The notes under the pieces are model-generated. The model searched no databases, was not told the DNA's origin, and was given only the letters and a program-made list of their open reading frames with translations. A program made the translations under genes and the position numbers. A DNA stretch of 64,000 bases from Phormidium tenue FACHB-886 (lineage in GTDB: Bacteria; Cyanobacteriota; Cyanobacteriia; Elainellales; Elainellaceae), in the NCBI RefSeq assembly GCF_014764505.1, contig NZ_JACXWX010000008.1, positions 62,001 through 126,000 on the forward strand. Reading direction: 5' to 3'. Position 1 is the first letter of the stretch. Each line of letters starts with the position of its first letter. This document shows, piece by piece, positions 55,218 through 63,917 of the stretch.

Positions 55218-55601
55218 GCGTAAAATGAGCGCTTTTTGAGCTTGAAAATACCTAAGAAGTGAAACATCCTTTAGAAGAGTTTTTGAGGCTTTTCGTCCTT
55301 AAAAACGCACGACTAGCTTAGGTAGAGATACGCTATTTCACTCTTCTAGGAATTCAGGCTAGATCAGGAATTTCTAAAGGACGAATCTTACGAGGTTGCG
55401 TTTCGCAATTTCTTCAAAACATTTCCCTGCATTCTTCTGGATTCGTCCGTTCATCCAGTTAAACGCTGGAAGTTCAATCGCTAGAGTTCAAAACCCAAGC
55501 AGCCTGGCTAGGAATTGCTTCTATCTGGGGCATTTGCCGTCGCTTTGCTATGGGTTGATGTTCATGTCGCGAACTTGATACCTCTATTCAGGAACAGCTT
55601 T
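55218..55601. other. Intergenic region upstream of ferritin-like genes
   Basis: The 384-base stretch carries an inverted repeat GGACGAATC (55379-55387) and GATTCGTCC (55440-55448). It could be an operator or mRNA structure. No terminator follows the ATPase gene clearly. No gene is seen. Confidence 0.45.
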
Positions 55602-56342
55602 ATGACTTTGCAAAATGAGCCGTCCAGACAAGTCACCTCCAGACGCAAACTTCTGAAATGGGGTTTGTGCGGCTTGGGTGCGGTTGCTTTAACGACGGTC
55701 CCACAATCGCTGCTTGCCCAAAGCACCGGCAATGGACGCACTCCCACCTTGACGTTTAATGCAGACGACGTTGGAATCCTCAACTTTGCGCTGCTGCTAG
55801 AAGAGCTGGAATCAGCTTTCTATAAGGCAGCAGCTGATTCTGGTAAAGTGACCGATCGAGCTGAGCGCGAATATTTGAGGGTTTTGGGCACCCATGAAGC
55901 AACCCACGTCACCTTTCTTCGGGAAGTACTGGGAGACAATGCCACCTTCCAAACTTCAGATATTCGATTTAACCGGGCTGGACTGGCTGCCCTATTGACA
56001 GACCGCACGACAATTTTGAGAGCTGCAGTCGCGCTAGAGGACACGGGCGTTCATGCATACAACGGTGCGGGTCCTAGCCTGACTAATCCCACCTTTATCC
56101 TGGCGGCAGGTTCGATCGTTTCGGTAGAAGCTCGTCACGCTGCCGGGGTGCGTTCCTTGTTGAGACAATCGGTGACTGAGCCTGATCGAGGACGCGCCGT
56201 TCCCAATACTCGCTTAAACACTGGGCTCAACCCCTTTAAAGGACGAGCTTACGATGAGCTATATACGCCCAAACAGATTGTCCAGATCGTCAATTCACTC
56301 AAAATCATCAATAACCGCATTACGGGTGCGCTTGTTGCCTGA
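55602..56342 (+). CDS. Ferritin-like domain protein with Tat-type signal
   Basis: ATG 55602 gives 246 residues. The N-terminus has a twin-arginine signal, SRRKLLKWGLCGLGAVAL, followed by a cleavage-like SLLAQS. The ferritin-like domain (about 50-200) has acidic and His residues typical of the Ferritin_2 family: LEELESAFYKAA, LGTHEATHVTFLREVLG, ALEDTGVHAYNGA and VSVEARHAAGVRSLL. The four-helix bundle could bind a di-iron or other metal centre. Tat export means it may fold and load its cofactor before leaving the cytoplasm. Plant desiccation protein pcC13-62 belongs to the same family; the bacterial role is unknown. It is followed after 15 bases by a paralogue. Confidence 0.83.
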   Translation: MTLQNEPSRQVTSRRKLLKWGLCGLGAVALTTVPQSLLAQSTGNGRTPTLTFNADDVGILNFALLLEELESAFYKAAADSGKVTDRAEREYLRVLGTHEATHVTFLREVLGDNATFQTSDIRFNRAGLAALLTDRTTILRAAVALEDTGVHAYNGAGPSLTNPTFILAAGSIVSVEARHAAGVRSLLRQSVTEPDRGRAVPNTRLNTGLNPFKGRAYDELYTPKQIVQIVNSLKIINNRITGALVA

Positions 56343-56357
56343 GCTAAGGAGAGCCAC

Positions 56358-57332
56358 ATGACCATTTTTGCAAATCTTATCGTTAACCAGGCAACCCACC
56401 CTATGCAACTTCACTCAAAATGCTTCAGCACGCTGACTAGCAGCCTAAACCGAATAGCGCTCCAAACCCGATCGCTGCTCAGCAGTGCAGTAGTTCTGCT
56501 GCTCTTTCTGGGTCTATCTTTATCCTGTTTGTTCATCATCCCGGCTGCGCCTGCTCAGGCTCAAAGCGCTACCCTGACACCTCAGCAGGTGGTTGAATAT
56601 GCGCTGACTCTAGAGAAGCTAGAAGATGACTTTTATCGTCGGGCAGCCCAGGCAACCCAAAGCGGCGGCTTGAAAAACGCACCACAGCCTGCAAAGGATG
56701 CGATCGCCGCCTACGGCAGAGATGAAGCGCAGCATGTCGTCGATCTCTCAGCAGTTCTTAGATCGATCGGGGGCAACCCAGACGCAATTACCATTCCTGC
56801 TAACCCTAATTACTCTGCCATCCTGGGTCGTAATCCTTTTGCCAATATCAGAGACTTTCTCCTGGCGCTGCAATATGTTGAAGATCTGGGCGTTGCAGCC
56901 TACAAGGGGCAAGTGCAAAATCTGCTAGCAGCAGGAGCCGATACGATCCTAGCAGGAGCATTGGAAATTCACTCGATCGAAGCTCGTCATGCCGCAGGCG
57001 TCCGCTATTTGAGACAGGTATTGCTAAATGCCGATATTCGACCCTGGATTCGTCGGGGCAACGAAGTGATCTATGCAGAAAATCGGACAGGGACACCGAT
57101 TGAGTTTAGCAATCAAGCCTTTGACGGCTTTGCCACCCGTGATGAAGTGCTAGCGCTCGTTGGACCGGTGCTTAATCTATCTACAACGGGTACAACACGA
57201 TCGGGTACAGGTGGTACAGGCTCTAGCAGTGCGCCGTCTCCCTCTGCCCTGGAAGGCAGCATCACTCAAGACGATTGCCCGGCTGGAACAACCCTGGAAC
57301 TGCTGTCGGGAGGCTATATCTGCCGACCCTAG
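56358..57332 (+). CDS. Ferritin-like domain protein with Sec-type signal
   Basis: ATG 56358 follows AAGGAG at good spacing, 15 bases after the preceding gene. The 324-residue product has a long N-region and a hydrophobic signal (SSAVVLLLFLGLSLSCLFIIPAA) ending near PAQAQS at about residue 70, Sec-like and without twin arginines. The Ferritin_2 domain has LEKLEDDFYRRAA, GRDEAQHVVDLSAVL, LQYVEDLGVAAYKG and HSIEARHAAGVRYLR. A Ser/Gly/Thr-rich linker leads to a C-terminal CPAGTTLELLSGGYIC segment with two cysteines, possibly a disulfide. Export by a route different from its sister suggests a distinct cofactor or partner. Confidence 0.83.
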   Translation: MTIFANLIVNQATHPMQLHSKCFSTLTSSLNRIALQTRSLLSSAVVLLLFLGLSLSCLFIIPAAPAQAQSATLTPQQVVEYALTLEKLEDDFYRRAAQATQSGGLKNAPQPAKDAIAAYGRDEAQHVVDLSAVLRSIGGNPDAITIPANPNYSAILGRNPFANIRDFLLALQYVEDLGVAAYKGQVQNLLAAGADTILAGALEIHSIEARHAAGVRYLRQVLLNADIRPWIRRGNEVIYAENRTGTPIEFSNQAFDGFATRDEVLALVGPVLNLSTTGTTRSGTGGTGSSSAPSPSALEGSITQDDCPAGTTLELLSGGYICRP

Positions 57333-57358
57333 TTTGAACCCGTGCTTTAGCGATCTGA

Positions 57359-57397
57359 ATAGCTGAATGAGATCGCGCTGCGATCTCATTCAGCTAT
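57359..57397 (+). terminator. Strong terminator after ferritin-like genes
   Basis: A perfect 18-bp stem (57359-57376 with 57380-57397) has a 3-base GCT loop. It starts 27 bases after the stop codon. Confidence 0.8.
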
Positions 57398-57439
57398 CCA
57401 CTGGCATCCAAAATTGTGATCCTTTTACTGAAGTGACTT

Positions 57440-59116
57440 ATGCAGACTCATCCGGTTCTATCTGCCTGGCAGCAGCTTAAGCAGCAGAAAGTTAGCTGCG
57501 AACAAGCCTTGCAGCTTCTAGTGAATGAGCAAGGTGAGGTGTACCTTGACCTACTTGATCGCGAGGTAGACAATCGGTTTTGGCGAAAATTCAGCGATCG
57601 CGACTTGCTGCCCCCGCTGCTGCCGCTGCTGCTTTGGCGCAATTGCTATTACCTGGGCAGCCCCATTGCGCTGACACCACAGCTCATCAACCAGCTCAGC
57701 GAGCGGCTCAATAGCACGATTAAAATTGTGCCAATTGCCGAAAAAAGCTACCGCCACTGGTATCGTCTCCAGACGCTCAATCCCAATCGGCTGAATGCGA
57801 TCGCTGCAGTCGATCCCCTGACGGGAAAACAGGAACATGAAAATATTACAGAAATTGCAGAACTCCACCTCTCGCAAGTCAGCAACCAGATTGAGCGCAT
57901 CAAAGCGTTAATCTCAAGCGCTTTGCGAAACCGGGCCAGCGATATTCATCTGGCACCTGCCACTGAGGGCTTGCAGGTTCGCTTTCGGATTGATGGCATC
58001 CTGCGACACGTCACCACCTTACCGCCTGAGCTGAGCCGCAAAGTGATTGTGGCACTGAAGGTGATGTGCGACATGGACATTGCCGAAAGCCGTCGTCCGC
58101 AAGACGGCAGAATCGGCGAACGCTATATGCAAGACCAGCAGGAACAGGGCTTAGATCTACGCGTTAGCACCCTGCCCTGCATTAGCAGCCGCAAAGGCGA
58201 ACCTGGCGAAAAAGCCGTCTTGCGCTTGCTGCGGCAGCAAAACTCGTTTGGCACGATTCAGGATTTGGGCTTCTCGCCGCACACCCAGGCGATCTACGAA
58301 GGCTGGCTCCAAGAACCTCAGGGGCTAATCATCTTTACAGGCCCTACGGGTTCGGGCAAGACCAGCACCCTCTATACCAGCTTGCAAACGATCGCCACTG
58401 AGTCGGTAAACATTGTCACCGTAGAAGATCCAGTGGAATATGTGCTGCCAGGCATTACCCAAACGCAGGTGCACGAACTGGCAGGCATGACGTTTGCCGC
58501 AGGGCTGCGGGCGATCCTCCGTCAGGATCCAGATATCATTATGGTGGGCGAAATCCGCGACAGCGAAACGGCAGAAACGGCAGTTCGGGCAGCGCTGACC
58601 GGGCATTTGGTGTTAACTACGCTGCATACGAACGATGCGATCGGCGTCATTCCCCGGCTTAAAGACATTGGTCCGGATCCAGGTTTAATCAGCGATGCTT
58701 TGCTGGGTATTGTCGCCCAGCGGCTAGTTCGCAAAATCTGCCCACACTGCGCCGAACCGGCCCTGCCCTCCGCCGCTGACCTGAAGCTGCTGGGCTTAAA
58801 GCTAGAAGAAGCCAACCCCCAAGCATGGCGCAAAGGACGCGGCTGTTCTCACTGTTTTAATTCTGGTTACCAGGGACGGGAAGCCGTGATTGAGCTGCTG
58901 AACGTGGATGATGTCGTGCGACAGACGATCTACGAAGGCACAGTGACTCAACTGCGCCGCTATTTGCAAGACATCCAGTTCGACTCTTTCTACAGAGCGG
59001 CGATTGACAAAGTGACTAGCGGCATGACCACTGCCGATGAAGTCCGGCGGGTTCTGCCGCATAGCGCCTTCCACCACAAACCTGCCGATCCCAAAGTATT
59101 CAATCTAGTAGGGTAG
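57440..59116 (+). CDS. GspE/PilB-like secretion or pilus assembly ATPase
   Basis: The 558-residue protein is a type II/IV secretion ATPase. Walker A is GPTGSGKTSTLYT with Lys307, the Asp box is near VEDPVEYVLPGITQTQV, Walker B DPDIIMVGEIRDSET and the His box TGHLVLTTLHTNDA. A zinc site, CPHC and CSHC, sits in the C-terminal half. The N-terminal domain of about 150 residues is short and diverged from the usual PilB N1/N2 domains. It powers pilin extrusion or secretion from the inner membrane. Cyanobacteria have two PilB-like genes and this resembles the second type. No other pil genes lie nearby. Confidence 0.87.
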   Translation: MQTHPVLSAWQQLKQQKVSCEQALQLLVNEQGEVYLDLLDREVDNRFWRKFSDRDLLPPLLPLLLWRNCYYLGSPIALTPQLINQLSERLNSTIKIVPIAEKSYRHWYRLQTLNPNRLNAIAAVDPLTGKQEHENITEIAELHLSQVSNQIERIKALISSALRNRASDIHLAPATEGLQVRFRIDGILRHVTTLPPELSRKVIVALKVMCDMDIAESRRPQDGRIGERYMQDQQEQGLDLRVSTLPCISSRKGEPGEKAVLRLLRQQNSFGTIQDLGFSPHTQAIYEGWLQEPQGLIIFTGPTGSGKTSTLYTSLQTIATESVNIVTVEDPVEYVLPGITQTQVHELAGMTFAAGLRAILRQDPDIIMVGEIRDSETAETAVRAALTGHLVLTTLHTNDAIGVIPRLKDIGPDPGLISDALLGIVAQRLVRKICPHCAEPALPSAADLKLLGLKLEEANPQAWRKGRGCSHCFNSGYQGREAVIELLNVDDVVRQTIYEGTVTQLRRYLQDIQFDSFYRAAIDKVTSGMTTADEVRRVLPHSAFHHKPADPKVFNLVG

Positions 59117-59200
59117 TAGGGCACTACACATTTAGATTGAGCTTCACTATTCACTCTATTGATCACGTTATTGAGTTTCACGTTGTGATCGCCAGTAGGC

Positions 59201-61423
59201 TTACAGCCTTGGCAAAATTTCTGGGAGAAGCTGCCCTGGAACCATCGACAGCGCTCGATTTTGCCCCGTTAGACCTAGCTGGCTATAGATAGCACGGAGG
59301 GTTTCGATCACGCGAGTCAGGGCAGTTTGGCGAAGTTCGGGCATGCCTGTCCAGGCTTGCAGCGCCAGCAGGTGGTGGTTGAGGGCTGCGCTCAGGTGCT
59401 GCGACTGTTGATCGGTAGTTAACTTGGCTTGCGTATCGGTTGCCACCTGGTAGTGAGCTAGTCCCAGGTTATTTTGCGTGGCAATGATGTCAAAGTTGAG
59501 CGGGGCAAGGGGCTGTGGCTGTTGCTTCAGGCGCTCGGCAGCCAGCAGCGTCGCTTCGTAAGCGGCGATCGCCTGTTTCAAGTAATCGACGCGCATGGCG
59601 GCATCTTCAGCATGATTTGCCATGTGCCAATATGCCGTGCCGATGTTGTTTTGGGTGGCGGCGTAGGCAGTCGGCGTGGTTTCTAGCGTCCGATACTTCA
59701 GCGCCATCCGGTAGGAAGCCAACGAAAGGGCAAGCCAATCACGGGGGCGATCGTATTGCGCCAAATTCCAGTAGGCAGTGCCCAGATTGTTTTGAATCAT
59801 GGCGTAGTTGAGCGGCTCTTGGGCCGGGTCATAGAAGCGTAGCGCCTCGGAATAGGCAGCGATCGCTTGCTTCAGGTTGACCTGCGGTTGTTGATGCTGG
59901 GCCAGATTCCAGTAGGTCGTGCCCAGGTTGTTCTGGGTCGAAGCATAGCGAATGGGGTCAGTTTGTGGGCTGCGGTGGCGCAGGGCCTGCAGGTATGCCT
60001 CCACCGACAGCCGCAGGCTCTCGGCTGGGTCTTGGTAGCGGGCCAGATCGGCATAGGCTGCCCCCAGGTTGTTTTGCACCATGGGGTAGGTGTGCGACTG
60101 GCTCTGGGGATTAATTTTGGTAAGGGCTAGCTGATAGGCTTGCAGACCGCGCTGGAGGTAGGGCAAAGCCTCCTCGGTTTTCGTCATGCTGCGCGACAGC
60201 ATCCAATACAGATTGCCTAGATCATTAAGGATATCGACCCAGAGCGGCTCGGTTTCGGGCAAATGGTGCAGCGCTTGCTCATAGGACTGAATAGCGATCA
60301 CCATCTGCTGCACTGAGCCGCTGCCCTGCTCTACTTGGTCACGGTACAGATTGCCCAAGTTGCAATATGCCGCAGCGATCGCAGTTGCTGGAGCCTGCTG
60401 CTGATGGAGCTGCTCAATCTGCTGCACCAAGGGCAGCTGCCGCAGTTCTTCCGACTGAAACTCAGCGGGCAGGGCTGTGGCAACCGCTGTCGCAATCGCA
60501 GGTTTCTCCAGAGTTGCTGCCTGGACAACGGCATCACGCGCCGGCTCAGCAGCGGCTGGCTCCTGAAAAACCGGCTCCTGAACAATAGTGTTCGGCAATC
60601 GGGAATTGCCTGCATCTGGGGCTGTTGTTTCTTCAGGCAGGAAATGAGTTGGACGAGCGGCAGGTTCGGCAGGTCGCTCGGCAGGTCGCTCCGATGCTGC
60701 AGCTTCCTGTTCTGATTCAAACAAATGGCTCAAGTCTAGATCTTGGGCCAGCAGTTCCCAGGGGTTGTAGGCGGTGATGGGAACGGTGATCGCAACAGGC
60801 GGTGGATCTTCGGTAGGCGAGGGCGCCTGCTGCGGCTGCGGTACCCCAATGCGCTCTGGCACAGTCACAACGATCGGCGTGGGGTCGCCAATAAACTCAA
60901 ATACTGCCGTCCGACAGCGCCAAAATTCTGGCGCCGAGTGGGGCAACGATCGAAACCAAGGCTGCGTCAGCCAAATTACCAGGCTTGATTCCAGCAGCGG
61001 CAGATTATACTCAATACTTTGGAGATGCGTAAAAAATGTCCGCTGTAAAGCCGCCGACTGTCGCGTTAACTTCTCAATGCCCAAGATCTGAAAGGCAGGC
61101 ATTGACTGCTGCCACATCGCTTGGGGAGATGGCTGTGAAGCAGCTAACCACTGCCCGATCTGCACGATCGGATTGGGATCTTCCAAACTCAATTGCAGGC
61201 TGACCAGCCGAGATTGCCCCACCTGCAACGCAGCTTGATCTCCTTCGGGTGCAGCCTTTGCCAACTCCGCCTGCAGCTGTGCTGCCAGTCGATCGCGCAT
61301 CGGCAAATCATCACAAACCGCAATAAAAACTTGTCGTCTCAAATTGAGGCTCAGACAGAGCTTGAGCCGCTGATAGGACTGCTGATTCAGCCCCAAAATT
61401 TTCCGAAAGGGAATTTCTGTCAC
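59201..61423 (-). CDS. TPR protein with degenerate NTPase-like N-terminal domain
   Basis: This 740-residue protein has an N-terminal region (about 1-190) that reads like a STAND/AAA-type fold without Walker A (RRQVFIAVCDDLPMRDRLAAQL, ILGIEKLTRQSAALQRTFF). An acidic, Pro-rich linker follows (about 190-330). Tetratricopeptide repeats of about 50 residues cover about 330-720, with TQNNLGTTYWNLAQ and IQNNLGTAYWNLAQ as the conserved helices. It is probably a protein-interaction scaffold. The reading is all minus strand, convergent with the PilB-like gene. Partners are unknown. Confidence 0.83.
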   Translation of the reverse strand: MTEIPFRKILGLNQQSYQRLKLCLSLNLRRQVFIAVCDDLPMRDRLAAQLQAELAKAAPEGDQAALQVGQSRLVSLQLSLEDPNPIVQIGQWLAASQPSPQAMWQQSMPAFQILGIEKLTRQSAALQRTFFTHLQSIEYNLPLLESSLVIWLTQPWFRSLPHSAPEFWRCRTAVFEFIGDPTPIVVTVPERIGVPQPQQAPSPTEDPPPVAITVPITAYNPWELLAQDLDLSHLFESEQEAAASERPAERPAEPAARPTHFLPEETTAPDAGNSRLPNTIVQEPVFQEPAAAEPARDAVVQAATLEKPAIATAVATALPAEFQSEELRQLPLVQQIEQLHQQQAPATAIAAAYCNLGNLYRDQVEQGSGSVQQMVIAIQSYEQALHHLPETEPLWVDILNDLGNLYWMLSRSMTKTEEALPYLQRGLQAYQLALTKINPQSQSHTYPMVQNNLGAAYADLARYQDPAESLRLSVEAYLQALRHRSPQTDPIRYASTQNNLGTTYWNLAQHQQPQVNLKQAIAAYSEALRFYDPAQEPLNYAMIQNNLGTAYWNLAQYDRPRDWLALSLASYRMALKYRTLETTPTAYAATQNNIGTAYWHMANHAEDAAMRVDYLKQAIAAYEATLLAAERLKQQPQPLAPLNFDIIATQNNLGLAHYQVATDTQAKLTTDQQSQHLSAALNHHLLALQAWTGMPELRQTALTRVIETLRAIYSQLGLTGQNRALSMVPGQLLPEILPRL

Positions 61424-61824
61424 GAGAAGAATGCCACTGATGAGGAAGATGACCCAAAGCTAGCCGTCGCTGGTGCTAGCAACGCAACACAATCGCCTAC
61501 GACCCTTGGCAATGTGTGAGACAGGAGGCTAAACCACCCTAAACAAATCGTCTTTAACTCAGTGTCTAAACTTAGCGACCTAAAGTTCCCGTCTCTAGCA
61601 CGGCTTAAAACCGTATTATCACTGCGTTGATACTTCCTCTTTCGAGCGATCGCCAGCAAAGTCAGGAATAATCTGCACGGCAAATTGAAACCTTCCTGCC
61701 GCCCCTGCCAAACTGTTCGATCGCCGACAGGATTTTGACATCTTTTCACCAGATAATGTGGACTTTGGCTTAAAAATCATCTAAAGGATGCAGCCTTTAC
61801 TTAGCCTTTACAAGGAGTGACGGA
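61424..61824. other. Intergenic region between TPR and ArgG genes
   Basis: The 401-base divergent spacer contains promoters for both genes. AAGGAG precedes the ArgG start at 61825. A hairpin-like CTAGCCGTCGCTGGTGCTAGC lies near 61460-61480. No riboswitch motif was recognised. Confidence 0.4.
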
Positions 61825-63063
61825 ATGAAAGCACAAGATCTAACAGGAAAGACGATCGCCTTCGCGGGTTCTGGCGGGCTAGATAGCTGCACCATCACCC
61901 GCTGGCTCGCCGATCAAGGCGTTCAGGTCGTTTGCTTCACCGCCGATCTGGGGCAGCCCGACGAAGACGACACAGAAGCAATTCGTCAGCGGATGATGGC
62001 GGCAGGCGCAGTTGATTTTGTGCTGCTGCCCTGCCGAGAAGCGATCGCCGAAATTGGGGTTAGCGTGATTCAGTCACAGGCGTGCTACGAAGGGCGCTAC
62101 TGGAATACCACCGGCATCGCTCGCTGTGTGTTGTCAAAAGCGATGATTGAAGAAATGCAGCAGCGGGGATTGACAGTTTTTAGCCACGGCGCAACCGGAC
62201 GCGGTAACGATCAAGTTCGCTTTCAGCTGATCACTAATATGCTGGCTCCAGAATTTGAAGTGTATGCGCCTTGGCGGGACGAAGCATTTTTGGCGCGGTT
62301 TCCTGGTCGCAGCGAAATGATCGACTTCTGCCAGGAAAAAGGCTTATCCATTACCGCCTCAAAAGACAAGCCTTACTCCACCGATGCCAACCTCCTGGGG
62401 CTGACGCACGAATCGGGCATGCTGGAGGCGCTTACCACGCCCGCCCACTTCGTCAAGCCGATCATGGGCTGCTACCCCAGCGACGCCCCCAACGAAGCCG
62501 AACAAATTAGCGTCACCTTTGAGAAGGGCTACCCGGTTGCCCTCAACGGGCAGCCTATTGAGTTGGTGGATGCTTTTGTGCAGGCAAATGCGATCGGCGG
62601 CAAGCATGGGATCGGCATTGGCACCCATCTGGTAGAAAATCGCTTTGTTGGGATCAAATCGCGCGGCGTTTATGAAAGTCCGGGCGTTGAGATTTTGGGC
62701 ACTTGCTACGCTTACCTATTGCAGCTAATTCTCGATCGCCGCGCTCGTGAATTCTTTGACCAGCTCTCGCTGCTGATCGCCAAGCAGATTTACCAGGGCT
62801 ACTGGTTTGACCTGGCAACCCAAATGGCGCTACAGGCAGTGCAGCGCACGGCAGATCTGGCATCTGGCACAATTACGGTTTCACTATACAAAGGCACGAT
62901 TTCGTTTGTGGCTGCCGATAACGCACCCCACTCGCTTTACTCAGAAGAAAATGCCTCGATGGAAGGCGTTGGCGACTACAACCACACTGATTCTGAGGGT
63001 TTACTGCGGGTCTTTGGGGTGAGTGCGCGGGTGCTGGCAACCAGCGGGCAGGTGAAGCTGTAG
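61825..63063 (+). CDS. argG: Argininosuccinate synthase family protein (E. coli-like subtype)
   Basis: The 412-residue protein has the pyrophosphatase P-loop GSGGLDSC, TADLGQPDEDDTEAI and KPYSTDANLLGLTHESGMLE, and ENRFVGIKSRGVYESPG near the substrate site. The pattern is closer to the E. coli-type ArgG than to the short cyanobacterial form beginning KKVVLAYSGGLDTS; the P-loop Thr is Ser here. ArgG joins citrulline and aspartate to argininosuccinate using ATP in arginine synthesis. A second, canonical argG may exist elsewhere, so the symbol and substrate are tentative. It is convergent with an ABC transporter gene cluster. AAGGAGTG precedes ATG 61825. Confidence 0.82.
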   Translation: MKAQDLTGKTIAFAGSGGLDSCTITRWLADQGVQVVCFTADLGQPDEDDTEAIRQRMMAAGAVDFVLLPCREAIAEIGVSVIQSQACYEGRYWNTTGIARCVLSKAMIEEMQQRGLTVFSHGATGRGNDQVRFQLITNMLAPEFEVYAPWRDEAFLARFPGRSEMIDFCQEKGLSITASKDKPYSTDANLLGLTHESGMLEALTTPAHFVKPIMGCYPSDAPNEAEQISVTFEKGYPVALNGQPIELVDAFVQANAIGGKHGIGIGTHLVENRFVGIKSRGVYESPGVEILGTCYAYLLQLILDRRAREFFDQLSLLIAKQIYQGYWFDLATQMALQAVQRTADLASGTITVSLYKGTISFVAADNAPHSLYSEENASMEGVGDYNHTDSEGLLRVFGVSARVLATSGQVKL

Positions 63064-63089
63064 GGCTGGGCGGTGAACGTTGAATTATT

Positions 63090-63126
63090 AAATTTGAAAG
63101 CCGCGCAATGCGCGGCTTTCAAATTT
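63090..63126. terminator. Bidirectional terminator between argG and ABC permease
   Basis: A perfect 17-bp stem (63090-63106 with 63110-63126) has a 3-base AAT loop. The arms end in an A-run and T-run, so it can stop transcription from both sides of the convergent pair. Confidence 0.85.
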
Positions 63127-63135
63127 CTTCGTAGT

Positions 63136-63900
63136 CTATTCTCTTGCCCAGTAAATCACCTTCTTTTCGATCAGCACAAAGAAGCCATACAGCACCACGC
63201 CCATCAGCGCCAGAACCAGCAGGGCTGCAAACGCCAGCGGCACGTTGAAATCTGCGGTGGCTTGCACGATCAAGTAGCCCAGTCCGGCATTCGAGGCAAC
63301 CGATTCTGAAATGACCGTGCCAATAAAGGCGAACGAAGCCGCGATCTTCAGGGAAGCAAAAATGTAGGGCAGCGTGTGCGGAAAGCCTACCTTCTCAAAG
63401 GTTTCAAGCTGAGATGCGCCTAGCGATCTCAGCACGTCTTTCATTTCGGGTTCCACCGTATCTAGCCCCAGTGCTACATTGACGGCGATCGGGAAGAATG
63501 CCAGCAGAAATGCTGTCAGCGTGGCGGGAATGGCATTTGCGCCAAACCAAATTGCCAGCAGCGGCACGATCGCCGCCTTGGGAATGGTATTGAACGCCAC
63601 TAGCAGCGGATACAGCATCAGATAGGCAATTCTGGAGTATCCGATCAAAAACCCTAAAACAATACCAACCACAACGGCGATCGCAAAGCCTAGCAGCGTT
63701 GTCCAGAGTGTTCGCAGTGCATTAACTGTAAGCTGTGGGGCGAATTCAATTGCTGAATTAAAAATATTAGTAGGAGAAGGTAAATTAAACGGTTCGATTT
63801 TAAAAATGATAACCGCCAGTTCCCAAATGATAAACAACAGCACTGTTGCCACAAAGGGCAGCACAAAACTAGCCGCTTTCGACTTCAAAAACTTATTCAT
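63136..63900 (-). CDS. ABC transporter permease, NitT/TauT (SsuC) type
   Basis: The 254-residue protein has six membrane helices and the EAA-type loop LGASQLETFEKVGFPHTLPYIFASLKIA for contact with the ATPase. WELAVIIFKIEPFNLPSPTNIF near the start is also typical of SsuC/TauC-like permeases. These import nitrate, sulfonates, taurine, pyrimidines or thiamine precursors. Substrate cannot be read. The ATPase gene ends 17 bases upstream. No further transporter genes lie downstream within the window. Confidence 0.9.
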   Translation of the reverse strand: MNKFLKSKAASFVLPFVATVLLFIIWELAVIIFKIEPFNLPSPTNIFNSAIEFAPQLTVNALRTLWTTLLGFAIAVVVGIVLGFLIGYSRIAYLMLYPLLVAFNTIPKAAIVPLLAIWFGANAIPATLTAFLLAFFPIAVNVALGLDTVEPEMKDVLRSLGASQLETFEKVGFPHTLPYIFASLKIAASFAFIGTVISESVASNAGLGYLIVQATADFNVPLAFAALLVLALMGVVLYGFFVLIEKKVIYWARE

Positions 63901-63917
63901 GGAATGTATTTCCTTAA

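Noticed and set aside
61424-61824. Possible guanidine-type (ykkC) riboswitch upstream of argG
   Set aside because: Considered because of the adjacent NitT/TauT-type transporter, but neither the conserved ACGR-type loop nor the GGG-rich 3' element is visible.
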